The notes under the pieces were generated by a model. The model was not told the origin of the DNA. It did no database searches and saw nothing but the letters and a program-made list of their open reading frames with translations. Below are positions 1 through 63,362 of a DNA stretch of 64,000 nucleotides, in pieces; position 1 is the first letter of the stretch, and the number at the start of each line of letters is the position of its first letter. Source of the stretch: Paulinella micropora (Eukaryota > Cercozoa > Imbricatea > Euglyphida). The position numbers and the translations under genes are program-made. The stretch covers positions 267,923-331,922 of the forward strand of contig BJOX01000085.1 of the NCBI GenBank assembly GCA_009731375.1, given 5' to 3'.

Positions 1-153
1 GCTTAGTGCAGTCTTGCCCTCAGGAGCTCCATCGGTGGCCCCGATCATCAGGCGAGAGACTGACACGGGGGGGTGGAGGACCTCGAACAAGGGTATTGGA
101 GGCTTATGTCCGTTGAGGATATGCCATTAGCTGCATCAGTACGCCTCAGATAT

Positions 154-156
<3 letters not shown>
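1..156 (-). repeat. Dispersed repeat family A, partial copy at window edge
   Basis: This is the reverse complement of the first ~155 bp of the family A unit seen complete at 32351-32843. It runs directly into an (ATT)n tract at 157. Read on the strand shown here, the element ends in CAGATATAGT followed by (ATT)n, which looks like a retroposon 3' tail. The rest lies outside the window. Confidence 0.85.
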
Positions 157-1264
<1,108 letters not shown>

Positions 1265-1316
1265 CTAGATGCACCTTGTGCCGCTCGACCGCTCGGGCCC
1301 TGTGGAGTGCCTCCAG

Positions 1317-30210
<28,894 letters not shown>

Positions 30211-31139
30211 TAGTAGTAGCTAGCGTTCACCAATCACAGACAAATGTTACAGTTATCATTGTTTGTAAGCATAATAGTTACTCCCCGCTTATCGCCAACT
30301 GCGTGCGAGTGCGGTATTGGCGCTAAATATACCGTCGCTGCACTTCTGGTATGAAACACGCAGAGGTTCGTGAGTGTTTAATGCCGTCCGGCCGCATAAG
30401 AGGACTGGGCATAATTACAGACTGTGTGCCTCCGATATTCCGGCGCACGTATGTCGATTCACTTATGGTTGTCAATAGATAAAATCTCCTACTGCTGGCT
30501 CTCACACAGATTTTAATAGATTCTATGTCAATATGCGAAGACTAACCGTCGCACGTACGACAGCTAGACTAGTTATTAATTGAAGTTAAGCATCTTTTTA
30601 GTATTAATATCTTTTCTAGCTTTGGACATTAATTAGACCTTTTCTCCTCAGCTATGTCCACTATTACTTAATTATCCCTGCGTTAATAGTACTACTGAGT
30701 CGCCACTGTTATTAGTATTATTAGTTATTAATGCAGTCATTTCAGTGTAGTATTTGTTCTGGTACTGGTATTAATAGCAACAGCTTTTTACCATTACTGT
30801 GATCTTTTTTACATACTACTATCAGTACGTTTCGTGTGTCAATTTCAGGACGGTACATCTTTTTGACTTCGCTAGTTGAACTGGCGGGGTTGAATTGTTC
30901 TCATTATTGTTAAATTTTTCGCCGCGGTGTGTGAAGTCTACGACCGGTAAGAGGGGAACGCCCCGGTTGCCCGGGGTTCACGACAACGCACGACGGGAAG
31001 CATTGCGGAGGCATCAAGTTTGTCCTTTGGGCCCGGTCACAAGCTGTGAGCCAGGGCTTTGGTGCGTTTGAGAGTCCTGTGCAACGCCGGATCGCAGACA
31101 AGAACCTTCGTTCAAAGTCTGGCTCGGAGGGGTGTCACC
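30211..31139. other. 3' UTR and AT-rich intergenic sequence
   Basis: Non-repetitive, stop-rich sequence after the exchanger gene. TGTAA at 30264, the usual polyadenylation signal of green algae, is a possible 3' end signal. No gene was seen. Confidence 0.55.
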
Positions 31140-31867
<728 letters not shown>

Positions 31868-31870
<3 letters not shown>

Positions 31871-33325
31871 ATATCTGAGGCGTACTGATGCAGCTAATGG
31901 CATATCCTCAACGGACATAAGCCTCCAATACCCTTGTTCGAGGTCCTCCACCCCCCCGTGTCAGTCTCTCGCCTGATGATCGGGGCCACCGATGGAGCTC
32001 CTGAGGGCAAGACTGCAGTAAGCCGAGGTTATTCCGCAGTCCCAGCAACCTCGTGCAAGACGTGCAAGTGCATACACCAAGCGCGGTTGCTAGAGCTGCC
32101 TCGAAACCCCACCCATAACAATCTGGTGTCTGCTGGGTCCTGGGCTATCAACCAGCATATGCGGAGTTTAAGATCTTTTACGCGCGCAACGACCCTCCTC
32201 CCCAGCATCTACCACCAAAGGGTTATGAGTTGGCGTCACAGTTTAACGCCTTGAGGCCATTGGGCTGGAACTCTGTTTAGCAAGTGTGACTAGGTTTTTT
32301 CATCGGGATTTCCCTCAAATATGTCACAGTCAACACTCCAAGGCAGATTTACTATATCTGAGGCGTACTGATGCAGCTAATGGCATATCCTCAACGGACA
32401 TAAGCCTCCAATACCCTTGTTCGAGGTCCTCCACCCCCCCGTGTCAGTCTCTCGCCTGATGATCGGGGCCACCGATGGAGCTCCTGAGGGCAAGACTGCA
32501 CTAAGCCGAGGTTATTCCGCAGTCCCAGCAACCTCTTGCAAGACGTCACCGAATGTGCAAGTGCATACACCAAGCGCGGTTGCTAGAGCTGCCTCGAAAC
32601 CCCACCCATAACAATCTGGTGTCTGCTGGGTCCTGGGCTATCAACCAGCATATGCGGAGTTTAAGATCTTTTACGCGCGCAACGACCCTCCTCCCCAGCA
32701 TCTACCACCAAAGGGTTATGAGTTGGCGTCACAGTTTAACGCCTTGAGGCCATTGGGCTGGAACTCTGTTTAGCAAGTGTGACTAGGTTTTTTCATCGGG
32801 ATTTCCCTCAAATATGTCACAGTCAACACTCCAAGGCAGATTTACTATATCTGAGGCGTACTGATGCAGCTAATGGCATATCCTCAACGGACATAAGCCT
32901 CCAATACCCTTGTTCGAGGTCCTCCACCCCCCCGTGTCAGTCTCTCGCCTGATGATCGGGGCCACCGATGGAGCTCCTGAGGGCAAGACTGCACTAAGCC
33001 GAGGTTATTCCGCAGTCCCAGCAACCTCTTGCAAGACGTCACCGAATGTGCAAGTGCATACACCAAGCGCGGTTGCTAGAGCTGCCTCGAAACCCCACCC
33101 ATAACAATCTGGTGTCTGCTGGGTCCTAGGCTATCAACCAGCATATGCGGAGTTTGAGATCTTTTACGCGCGCAACGACCCTCCTCCCCAGCATCTACCA
33201 AAAGGGTTATGAGTTGGCGTCACAGTTTAACGCCTTGAGGCCATTGGGCTGGAACTCTGTTTAGCAAGTGTGACTAGGTTTTTTCATCGGGATTTCCCTC
33301 AAATATGTCACAGTCAACACTCCAA

Positions 33326-33326
<1 letters not shown>
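31868..33326 (+). repeat. Dispersed repeat family A: three head-to-tail copies
   Basis: Units begin with ACTATATCTGAGGCG at 31868, 32351 and 32844, with a period of 493 bp. The first unit has 483 bp, with a 10-bp deletion at GACGT|GCAAG. Units are joined by GCAGATTT, and the array is bounded by (AAT)n on both sides. Copies differ at only a few positions. No stable protein frame. Non-autonomous element or satellite seed. Confidence 0.92.
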
Positions 33327-33387
<61 letters not shown>

Positions 33388-33389
33388 CC

Positions 33390-33452
<63 letters not shown>

Positions 33453-33490
33453 TTTATTATGATGATTATTATTATTTTTATGATTATTAT
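33327..33490. repeat. (AAT)n then (ATT)n
   Basis: Opposed AAT/ATT tracts form an inverted repeat between families A and B. Confidence 0.9.
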
Positions 33491-33701
33491 GTTCCCGTCG
33501 GTGCCACCAGTATTTTCATTGAACATACCGGTCTATTTCTGGACCAGTATTTTCATTGAACATACCGGCCCGTCTGGAAGTGTTGGAACTGCCCTTGCGG
33601 GGGTGTCATTAGAGCTTATCGTCAATTCTTCGTACTCCCCTCACGGGTGAGACGATGGAGGCGCATGTGCAGAAATGCATCAGCCATTGACAGAGAAGCA
33701 C
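33491..33701 (+). repeat. Dispersed repeat family B, copy 3
   Basis: Orientation is opposite to 15227-15460. It starts GTTCCCGTCGGTGCCACCAG, carries two GTATTTTCATTGAACATACC units and ends GAGAAGCAC before (TATTA)n. Confidence 0.85.
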
Positions 33702-35095
<1,394 letters not shown>

Positions 35096-35438
35096 TGACA
35101 TGTCTTTCGTAGGGATTAAAAGGGAAGAAGATAGAACATATCAAAGAATTTTACTTTTTAAAGTGAATACTGGCACTAATACTGGCAAACTCCATTTTCG
35201 AGCACGGATGCAAACTTCATTCGGCGAAATAACTCGGACTAAAAAAAGACTTTCAGCGTGGCCACGGTCAGACGCTCAGGAAAGGTCATACTTCAGTCTC
35301 CGCTCAAATTAAGAACTACTGTATGTCATCTGGATGTGCAGATTTGAAGTGTTCTTCAAGCAATTCCCAGGTGTCAAAATGCACTGCTTCCCCCTTTTCG
35401 CATAGCACGCACACTGCAACAACAGCGATTCATGTACA
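35096..35438. other. Unique intergenic sequence, nothing recognised
   Basis: About 340 bp without repeats. No convincing coding frame longer than about 70 codons. Confidence 0.5.
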
Positions 35439-36369
35439 NNNNNNNNNNNNNNNNNNNNNNNNNNNNNNNNNNNNNNNNNNNNNNNNNNNNNNNNNNNNNN
35501 NNNNNNNNNNNNNNNNNNNNNNNNNNNNNNNNNNNNNNNNNNNNNNNNNNNNNNNNNNNNNNNNNNNNNNNNNNNNNNNNNNNNNNNNNNNNNNNNNNNN
35601 NNNNNNNNNNNNNNNNNNNNNNNNNNNNNNNNNNNNNNNNNNNNNNNNNNNNNNNNNNNNNNNNNNNNNNNNNNNNNNNNNNNNNNNNNNNNNNNNNNNN
35701 NNNNNNNNNNNNNNNNNNNNNNNNNNNNNNNNNNNNNNNNNNNNNNNNNNNNNNNNNNNNNNNNNNNNNNNNNNNNNNNNNNNNNNNNNNNNNNNNNNNN
35801 NNNNNNNNNNNNNNNNNNNNNNNNNNNNNNNNNNNNNNNNNNNNNNNNNNNNNNNNNNNNNNNNNNNNNNNNNNNNNNNNNNNNNNNNNNNNNNNNNNNN
35901 NNNNNNNNNNNNNNNNNNNNNNNNNNNNNNNNNNNNNNNNNNNNNNNNNNNNNNNNNNNNNNNNNNNNNNNNNNNNNNNNNNNNNNNNNNNNNNNNNNNN
36001 NNNNNNNNNNNNNNNNNNNNNNNNNNNNNNNNNNNNNNNNNNNNNNNNNNNNNNNNNNNNNNNNNNNNNNNNNNNNNNNNNNNNNNNNNNNNNNNNNNNN
36101 NNNNNNNNNNNNNNNNNNNNNNNNNNNNNNNNNNNNNNNNNNNNNNNNNNNNNNNNNNNNNNNNNNNNNNNNNNNNNNNNNNNNNNNNNNNNNNNNNNNN
36201 NNNNNNNNNNNNNNNNNNNNNNNNNNNNNNNNNNNNNNNNNNNNNNNNNNNNNNNNNNNNNNNNNNNNNNNNNNNNNNNNNNNNNNNNNNNNNNNNNNNN
36301 NNNNNNNNNNNNNNNNNNNNNNNNNNNNNNNNNNNNNNNNNNNNNNNNNNNNNNNNNNNNNNNNNNNNN
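35439..36369. other. Assembly gap (931 N)
   Basis: The gap ends inside a (CA)n array. The missing sequence is probably more of the same array. Confidence 0.98.
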
Positions 36370-36990
<621 letters not shown>

Positions 36991-37270
36991 ACGAAGCAGG
37001 CGCGATGCTGGGAGGGCTTCCACTGTCGTTGGACGTCATGATGAATATGTGAGTTTTTGGACAGTGCAAATCCTGAAGTAAGCCAAAAGATTTTTTTCAG
37101 CAAAATGAATATACGAAACGTGCAAAGGCTCAGCGAAAGAAATAAAACCATATATCTAAGCTTACTTATACTATACTACATTTTTAAAATCTCAATTGAG
37201 TTGTTACTGTAGTTCAAAACTTGTAGGCAAAAAGCCGCTTCTAGCGGTAAACCAGGTAAACCCCACTCAT
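36991..37270. other. Unique intergenic sequence
   Basis: Non-repetitive, AT-rich. Nothing recognised. Confidence 0.5.
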
Positions 37271-37960
<690 letters not shown>

Positions 37961-38280
37961 TTCTAGATGGAAAAGAAAAGAGAGGGGGGGCCGCCGCACA
38001 TAAACGACTACACCTTTACAATAACATATATACATAACATAACAACATAATATTAATATCACCGCACAATATATCTAAACAGAAATATTAATTTTAATAA
38101 CTATAATATAATATTAATACTGAGCAGCTGAATACTAATTTAATATCGATATCTTCCTTAATACGCTCAACTAGTACTGAATAACTAGGTTTCCACCTTA
38201 GATAAAGGTATAACTTACTAGCTATACTTTTCACGTGGACGTTCCCTGAGTCCAATTGTAAAATTGTTCTCTCAATAAAA
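37961..38280. other. AT-rich unique sequence
   Basis: Intergenic sequence. No feature seen. Confidence 0.5.
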
Positions 38281-38358
38281 ATGAAGAAGAAGAAGAAGAG
38301 AGAGAGAGAGAGAGAGAGAGAGCGCGAGTGAGAGAGAGAGAGAGAGAGAAAGAAAGAG

Positions 38359-38393
<35 letters not shown>

Positions 38394-38527
38394 GAGAGAG
38401 CTATCTATCTATCTATCTATCTGTCTATCTATCTATCTATCTATCTGTATCTATCTCTCTCTCTCTCTCTACATATACATATATATTATACATATATGTA
38501 AATATATATACATATATATATATATCC

Positions 38528-38558
<31 letters not shown>

Positions 38559-38651
38559 CATCCATCCATCCATCCATCTATCTATCTATCTATCTATATA
38601 TCTATCTATCTATCTATATATCTATCCATCCATCCATCCATCCATCCATCC

Positions 38652-38697
<46 letters not shown>

Positions 38698-38743
38698 ATA
38701 TCTATCCATCCATCCATCCATCCATCCATCCATCTATCCATCC

Positions 38744-38787
<44 letters not shown>
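38281..38787. repeat. (GA)n, (AT)n, (CTAT)n/(CATC)n
   Basis: Simple tracts. A CCATCCATCC block with flanking (CTAT)n is repeated three times (38562, 38627, 38707). Confidence 0.9.
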
Positions 38788-38788
<1 letters not shown>

Positions 38789-39065
38789 AGACCAGAACCG
38801 GCAAAATCCAGACTAAGTGCGAATGATTAAAGCTGTTAACGCAGAGTTCGCTCGATAACCTGTTAGACTACTATTATTAATATAAGCATCTATGATAGCT
38901 ACAACACTCTATCAGCAGTACCGTCTACAACTTCAATAAGAAAGGCGCGGCGCCAACAGATGCGCCAAGGAAATTTAATTGGCCGGATCATAAGTAAAGG
39001 CTCTACCGACACCGTTGCTCTGATACGGCCGGCACTTAACTATTAATTAAGATAATTAGTTCCAG

Positions 39066-39099
<34 letters not shown>

Positions 39100-39123
39100 C
39101 GGCGAGGCTTTAATTAGTTCCAG

Positions 39124-39163
<40 letters not shown>

Positions 39164-39656
39164 CGGCGAGGCTTCACCTCTTGGTTAACTCGTCCCGTCT
39201 CTTCTGCTTTCCACTCAGCTTTACGAGTTTGCGTTTAAAAAAAAAGTAGTTCAACTTCTGTGTATTAACAAATGTCTTTTTCCATAAACGACTTTTAATA
39301 ATGAAGAACGCTTGCTTTTCGTAGAGCTGAAAAGGAAGCATATAAGTAGGCGAATATAAGTAAAAACCGGGGCGAACCGTGGCACTTTCGGCCCCTCCAG
39401 CGGGGAGGGGGGCTTGAAATCGATGCCCAGGCGCTTTTTCAAGCCAGGCTACTTTTCTACTGAACAACTTTAGTAAGTATTGATATTCTCTATTAAAACA
39501 CTGTGCGTGAAAAAAAAGTTAAAGCATTAAAAAGTGATGAAAGGGGAAGAATGAATGCGAACGTAAGTAAAACTTGAACAAGAGGATACTCTGAGAGAAA
39601 CTTATCTTAAGAAATTACCGTCCAATAAACCATCCGGCTTCTACAGTTCAACAATA
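38788..39656. other. Intergenic / 3' region of the EXO1-like gene
   Basis: Unique sequence with one tandem duplication (TAATTAGTTCCAGCA, (AT)n, AGCGGCGAGGCTT at 39053-39111 and 39112-39172). It holds the 3' UTR of the minus-strand gene. Confidence 0.6.
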
Positions 39657-57164
<17,508 letters not shown>

Positions 57165-57545
57165 TGCGACACTGGCGAATGCTTGTCGCAGGTCCGGAGT
57201 GTCACGGAAGGAAGCTGAAGGACTCAACGTATTTTGAGTTCGAAAAACTGTCTAGTTCGTCTCGGCGAATTATGGTAAAAATGGCAAATTATGGTAAAAA
57301 TGGCAACAGTCTTGCATTTGACAGAGAAAAGTGGCATCCAATTTTCAACCATGATATTTAGCATACATGACATACATGACATAAATTACATACATTACAT
57401 AGATTACACTGATCAGAGGTTGACTGCGAACAACTATATTATGTGCGACGTATGTTATATCAATAGCTTTACAAACTATAGATGGCTCGATCGATTTTTG
57501 TATCGATTAGAGGTTCACTGTAAACAAGTAGAATATGTACGACGT
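57165..57545. promoter_or_regulatory. Probable 5' UTR/promoter region of the EXO1-like gene
   Basis: Non-repetitive sequence directly upstream of the ATG on the minus strand. No specific box is recognised. Confidence 0.4.
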
Positions 57546-57970
57546 GTGTATGTATGTATGTACGTACGTACGTACGTACGTATGTATGTATGTATGTATG
57601 TATGCATGTATGTATGTATGTATGTATGTAAGTATGTATGTGTGTATGTATCTATGTATGTATGTATATATATGTAAGTATGCATGTAAATGTATGTATG
57701 TATGTATGTATGTATGTATGTATGTATGTATGTATGTATGTATGTATGTATGTATGTATGTATGTATGTACGTGCGTACGTACGTACGTATGTATGTACG
57801 TATGTATGCATGTGCATGCATGCATGCATGCACATGCATGCATGCATGGATATGTATGCATGTATGTATGTATGTATGTATGTATGTATGTATGTATGTA
57901 TGTATGTATGTATGTATGTATGTATGTATGTCTTTATATATGCATGTATGTATGTATGTATGTATGTATG

Positions 57971-58002
<32 letters not shown>

Positions 58003-58589
58003 TGTATGTATGTATGTATGTATGTATGTATGCATGCATGTATGCATGCATGTATGTATGTATGTATGTATGTATGTATGTATGTATGCATGTGCGTATG
58101 TATGTACGTATGTATGTGTAGTGTATGTATGTGTGTATTTGTGTATGTATGTATGTACATATATATATATATTATATATATATATATATCAGATCTATTG
58201 TCTGATATAGCATGATATAGTATAATGTCACATCTGGTGATATAAAGTAATGTCATATAACATGAGATGTACATCAGTGAGATCGGGTGTAGGCAGAATG
58301 TGGTTGACATATCATATCTGTAATCTAACATATTACAATGAAAAATGATATAATTCACTGTAACAGTATAATGTATGTATATATGTATGTATGTATGTAT
58401 GTGTATGTATGTATGTGTATGTACGTATGTATGTATGTATGTGTTTTGTATGTATGTATGTATGTATGTATGTATGTATGTATGCATACTACGTTACATT
58501 CTACCCACGCCCGATCTGATTGAGGCATATTTCATTACATTATTTTATATGAACATACATACATACATACATACATACATACACATACA

Positions 58590-58623
<34 letters not shown>

Positions 58624-59165
58624 CATATATACATACATACATACATACATACATACATACATACGTACGTACATAAATACATATATACAAGCTTTTATGT
58701 ATACATATATATATATATGTCTTTATGTATTTATGTATGTATGTATGTTTGTATGCAGTGCATGTATGCAATGCATGTAATGTATGTAATGTGTGTAATG
58801 TATGCAAATATGTAAATTGTGTATGTATGTATGTATGTATGTATGTATGTATGGGTGTATGTATGTATGTATGTATGTATGTATGTATGTGTATGTATGT
58901 ATGTACGTACGTACGTACGTACGTACGTATGTATGTGTGTATGTATGTATGTATGTATGTATGTATGTATGTATGTATGTATGTATGTTATGTATGTATG
59001 TTATGTATGTATGTTATGTATGTATGTATGTATGTATGTATGTATGTATGTATGTTATGTATGTATGTATGTATGTATGTATGTATGTATGTATGTTATA
59101 TATTCATGTTATGTATGTTATGTGTATGTATGTTATGTATGTATGTATGTAATTATGTATGTATG

Positions 59166-59198
<33 letters not shown>

Positions 59199-59680
59199 TG
59201 TATATGTATGTATGTATGTATGTATGTATGCATGTATGTATGTATGTATGCATGTATGTATGTATGTATGTATGTATGTATGTATGTATGTATTTCTGTT
59301 TTTCTGTTATTTATGTTACGTATGTTACGTATGTATGTAAGTATGTAAGTATGTATGTATGTATGTATGTACGTATGTACGTACGTATGTATGCATGTTG
59401 TATGTATGTATGTATGTATGTATGTATGTATGTTTGTGTGTATGATGTATGCATGCATGTATGCATGTGCATGTGCATGTATGTATGTATATGTATGTAT
59501 GTATATGTATGTATTTATGTATGTATGTACGTATGTACGTACGTATGTATGTGATGTATGTATGTATGTATGTATGTATGTATGTGTGTATGTATGTAGA
59601 TTTATGTATGTGTATTTGTGTATGTAATGTATGTACTGTATGTAACGTATGTAATATTTGTAATGTATGCATGTTGTATG

Positions 59681-59711
<31 letters not shown>

Positions 59712-59905
59712 TGTATGTCTTGAATGTAATGAATGTAATGAATGTGCTGTATGTACTGTATGTAATGTGTGTAATGTAATGTATGTAATGTATGTAATGT
59801 ATGTAATGTATGTAATGTATGTAATGTAATGTAATGTATGTAATGTATGTAATGTATGTAATGTATGTAATGTATGTAATGTATGTAATGTATGTAATAT
59901 GTCAT
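57546..59905. repeat. 2.3-kb (GTAT)n array with an inverted (CATA)n segment
   Basis: (ATGT)n with ATGC, ACGT and ATGTA variants. The strand sense flips at 58552-58670 to (CATA)n. Unique DNA at 58190-58375. The end is (ATGTA)n pentamers. Confidence 0.92.
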
Positions 59906-60863
59906 GTACTCTCGCATACTCTTTGACATAAGTAATGCTACCAGCATGTACAAGGGCATGTACATCGTGAGCAAGAGAGGCAAACCGCTCATATTCTCCT
60001 TATTTTCTCGATCAAAGACAAACTTGCAGTCTTTTAGCTCACCTTTTTCAAACACAACTTTGCTTTTTCTGTATTTTCTTTTCTTGTTTCTTTTGCAACA
60101 AATTGTCCTGGGAAATATCTGTCTTCTTCATCTCTTTTCTCTTTTTTCTGTTTCGTTTTCTTTCCTTTTCTTGTTTTTCTTTTGCTTTTTCTTTTTCTTT
60201 TGCTTTTTCTTTTCTTTTTTCTTTTTCTTGTGCTTTTTCTTGTGCTTTTTCTTGTGCTTTTCTTTTTCTTTTGCTTTGATTTAGAAAGTTCGTACAGGGC
60301 TATCGAAATAACAAGAAAAAACAATTTGAAAACTAAATTCAAGGGCCTGGCAAGGAACAATCAACGCAAGTCTAAATATATTTAGCAGTTGAATATACAT
60401 GCACAAAAACATGTCAATAATCAATATATGAATATGAAGACAGGCAAAAGGGAAAAGGTCAGCGAAACAGTGAAGGCAGAGCTATAAATATAAGCAAGCA
60501 TGAATTGAGTATAGATTGGCAAAGATAATAAGTATGGCATATGTTGGACACGAACAATTGCAAATGTAGACAAAGTATGCAGAGAAGCAACGAGAAAAGA
60601 AACTGAACAAAAAATCAAGGATATAAAGCCAGAGGTAAACGAGATAAGTGATGTTGGGAGATATATACAAGGGGTAAAAAACTTTTCTCTTTACGCACGC
60701 ATGTAATTGTTCGTACAGATGATAAGCATTTGCCAGATTAGAATACTCTGTAAGTTAACATGTTTTTCTCTGATTCCATTCCTGCGGACATGCTCGGGCT
60801 GGTTCACAGGGGGGTTAGTTGGCAGAGCTCAGCGCAGGGCAGCAGGCAGACAGGCAGGCAAGC
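59906..60863. other. Intergenic sequence upstream of the 60864 gene
   Basis: AT-rich unique DNA with a pyrimidine-rich TTTTTCTTTTGC-type block at 60110-60275. No supported gene. Confidence 0.5.
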
Positions 60864-60947
60864 ATGGCAGCAAACGACAGGCCACCCAACGAGACAGACG
60901 AGTTCAACGTGTTTGAATATTACAGCACTGGCGACCCTTGCCCCAAG
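60864..60947 (+). CDS. First exon of the zinc-ribbon candidate
   Basis: It opens at ATG in AGGCAAGCATGGCAGC and ends PCPK at donor GTCGGC. Confidence 0.55.
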
Positions 60948-60961
60948 GTCGGCAGAGAGAT

Positions 60962-61042
<81 letters not shown>

Positions 61043-61601
61043 NNNNNNNNNNNNNNNNNNNNNNNNNNNNNNNNNNNNNNNNNNNNNNNNNNNNNNNNNN
61101 NNNNNNNNNNNNNNNNNNNNNNNNNNNNNNNNNNNNNNNNNNNNNNNNNNNNNNNNNNNNNNNNNNNNNNNNNNNNNNNNNNNNNNNNNNNNNNNNNNNN
61201 NNNNNNNNNNNNNNNNNNNNNNNNNNNNNNNNNNNNNNNNNNNNNNNNNNNNNNNNNNNNNNNNNNNNNNNNNNNNNNNNNNNNNNNNNNNNNNNNNNNN
61301 NNNNNNNNNNNNNNNNNNNNNNNNNNNNNNNNNNNNNNNNNNNNNNNNNNNNNNNNNNNNNNNNNNNNNNNNNNNNNNNNNNNNNNNNNNNNNNNNNNNN
61401 NNNNNNNNNNNNNNNNNNNNNNNNNNNNNNNNNNNNNNNNNNNNNNNNNNNNNNNNNNNNNNNNNNNNNNNNNNNNNNNNNNNNNNNNNNNNNNNNNNNN
61501 NNNNNNNNNNNNNNNNNNNNNNNNNNNNNNNNNNNNNNNNNNNNNNNNNNNNNNNNNNNNNNNNNNNNNNNNNNNNNNNNNNNNNNNNNNNNNNNNNNNN
61601 N

Positions 61602-61653
<52 letters not shown>

Positions 61654-61760
61654 AGAGAGAGAGAAAGAGAGAGAGAGAGAGGAGAGAGAGATAGAGAGAG
61701 AGATAGATAGAGATAGAGAGAGAGAGAGATGAGAGAGAAATAGATAGAGAGAGAGAGAGA

Positions 61761-61815
<55 letters not shown>

Positions 61816-61818
61816 AGA

Positions 61819-61857
<39 letters not shown>

Positions 61858-61875
61858 TCACACACACACACACTT

Positions 61876-61907
<32 letters not shown>

Positions 61908-61936
61908 TCTCTCTCTCTCTCTCACTCACTCACTCA

Positions 61937-61968
<32 letters not shown>

Positions 61969-61998
61969 CTACTTATCTATCTATCTCTCATCTCTCTC

Positions 61999-62084
<86 letters not shown>

Positions 62085-62125
62085 ACGCACCCTTACACAT
62101 GCTCACGCGCCTAAGACTACACACA

Positions 62126-62162
<37 letters not shown>

Positions 62163-62283
62163 CACGCACACCTAAGAACAGGGCTGTTGTATTCTAAGTG
62201 CTTATGTAGCGTTTGGTCGCATCCAGGGGTTTGACATACCTACGTGCATGGCTGGGCGTGATGTAATTTCACACAATGTCAAG

Positions 62284-62324
<41 letters not shown>

Positions 62325-62370
62325 AATCAATCTATCAATCTATCTATCAATCTATCTATCTATCTATCTA

Positions 62371-62452
<82 letters not shown>

Positions 62453-62612
62453 ACTATCTATCTATCTAACTATCTATCTATCTTTCTATCTTTCTATCTT
62501 TCTATCTATCTATCTATCTATCTATCCATCTATCTATCCATCTATCTATCCATCTATCTATTCATCCTATCTATCTATCTATCTATCTATCTATTTATCT
62601 ATCAATCTATCA

Positions 62613-62646
<34 letters not shown>

Positions 62647-62682
62647 ATATCTATCTATCTACCTATATATCTACCTACATAC

Positions 62683-62716
<34 letters not shown>

Positions 62717-63362
62717 GTCTGTCTATCTATCTGCAGGAGGGCTGCTCTGGCCAGCTCTCTCCTCAAAGTTTGCTGGAGGGCCGCATGCTGCAGTGTGAGG
62801 TACATACATACATTCATGCATACATACATACATACGTGCATGCATACACACACATACATACATGCATAAATACATACATGCATACATACATACATGCATA
62901 CATACATAGGTACATACATACATACATACATACATACATACATACATACATACATGCATGCATGCATGCATACATACATACATACATACATGCATGCATG
63001 CATACATACATACATACATACATACACATACATACATACCTACATACGTACACACGCATACATGCATACATACATACGTACATACGTACGTACATACATG
63101 CGTACATACATACATACTTACATGCATACATACATACATACATACATGCACACATACACACATACACAAATACATACATACATACATGCATGCATACATA
63201 CATACATACATACATACATGCATACATACATAGATATATATATATATATACATACACATACGCACATACATATATGACGCACACACATACATACATATAT
63301 GCAAACAAACACAGGTGTGCGGCGGGGCGCAGAAGCGCTTCGGCGGTGCCTTGGGCATTTGA
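60864..63362 (+). CDS. Small putative zinc-ribbon protein, three visible exons
   Basis: Exons 60864-60947, 62737-62799 and 63315-63362, all phase 0, encode about 64 residues starting MAANDRPPNETDEFNVFEYY. Cysteines lie as DPCPKEGCSG in exons 1-2 and LQCEVCGG across the exon 2-3 junction, a CxxxxC...CxxC layout typical of zinc ribbons. The acidic start and YYSTGDPC resemble no family I can name. An N gap (61043-61601) lies in intron 1, so an exon may be missing. Introns are (GA)n/(CTAT)n and (CATA)n. Donors are GTCGGC and GTACATAC; acceptors CTGCAG and CACAG. Confidence 0.55.
60948..62736. repeat. (GA)n, gap, (GA)n(CT)n palindromes, (CTAT)n
   Basis: (GA)n flanks the gap 61043-61601. (GA)n-(TC)n and (TC)n-(GA)n switches at 61812-61820 and 62038-62042 form long inverted repeats. 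Unique DNA lies at 62165-62284, then (CTAT)n to CTGCAG. Confidence 0.9.
62737..62799 (+). CDS. Second exon: EGCSGQLSPQSLLEGRMLQC
   Basis: Twenty-one codons between CTATCTGCAG and GTACATACATAC. It carries two of the four putative zinc cysteines. Confidence 0.6.
62800..63314. repeat. (CATA)n intron
   Basis: A 515-nt intron, almost pure (CATA/CATG)n, that supplies the donor. Confidence 0.9.
63315..63362 (+). CDS. Third exon: VCGGAQKRFGGALGI-stop
   Basis: After AACACAG it reads VCGGAQKRFGGALGI and stops (TGA 63360). If a GT is used before the stop the protein could be longer. Confidence 0.5.
   Translation: MCGGAQKRFGGALGI

Noticed and set aside
32391-33104. Repeated 60-64-codon frames in family A
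   Set aside because: Short, present on both strands, and no domain. Conservation reflects element identity.
59880-60060. Minus-strand start MFEKGELKDCKFVFDREN
   Set aside because: Short island before a (TACAT)n frame. No acceptor/donor chain or homology.
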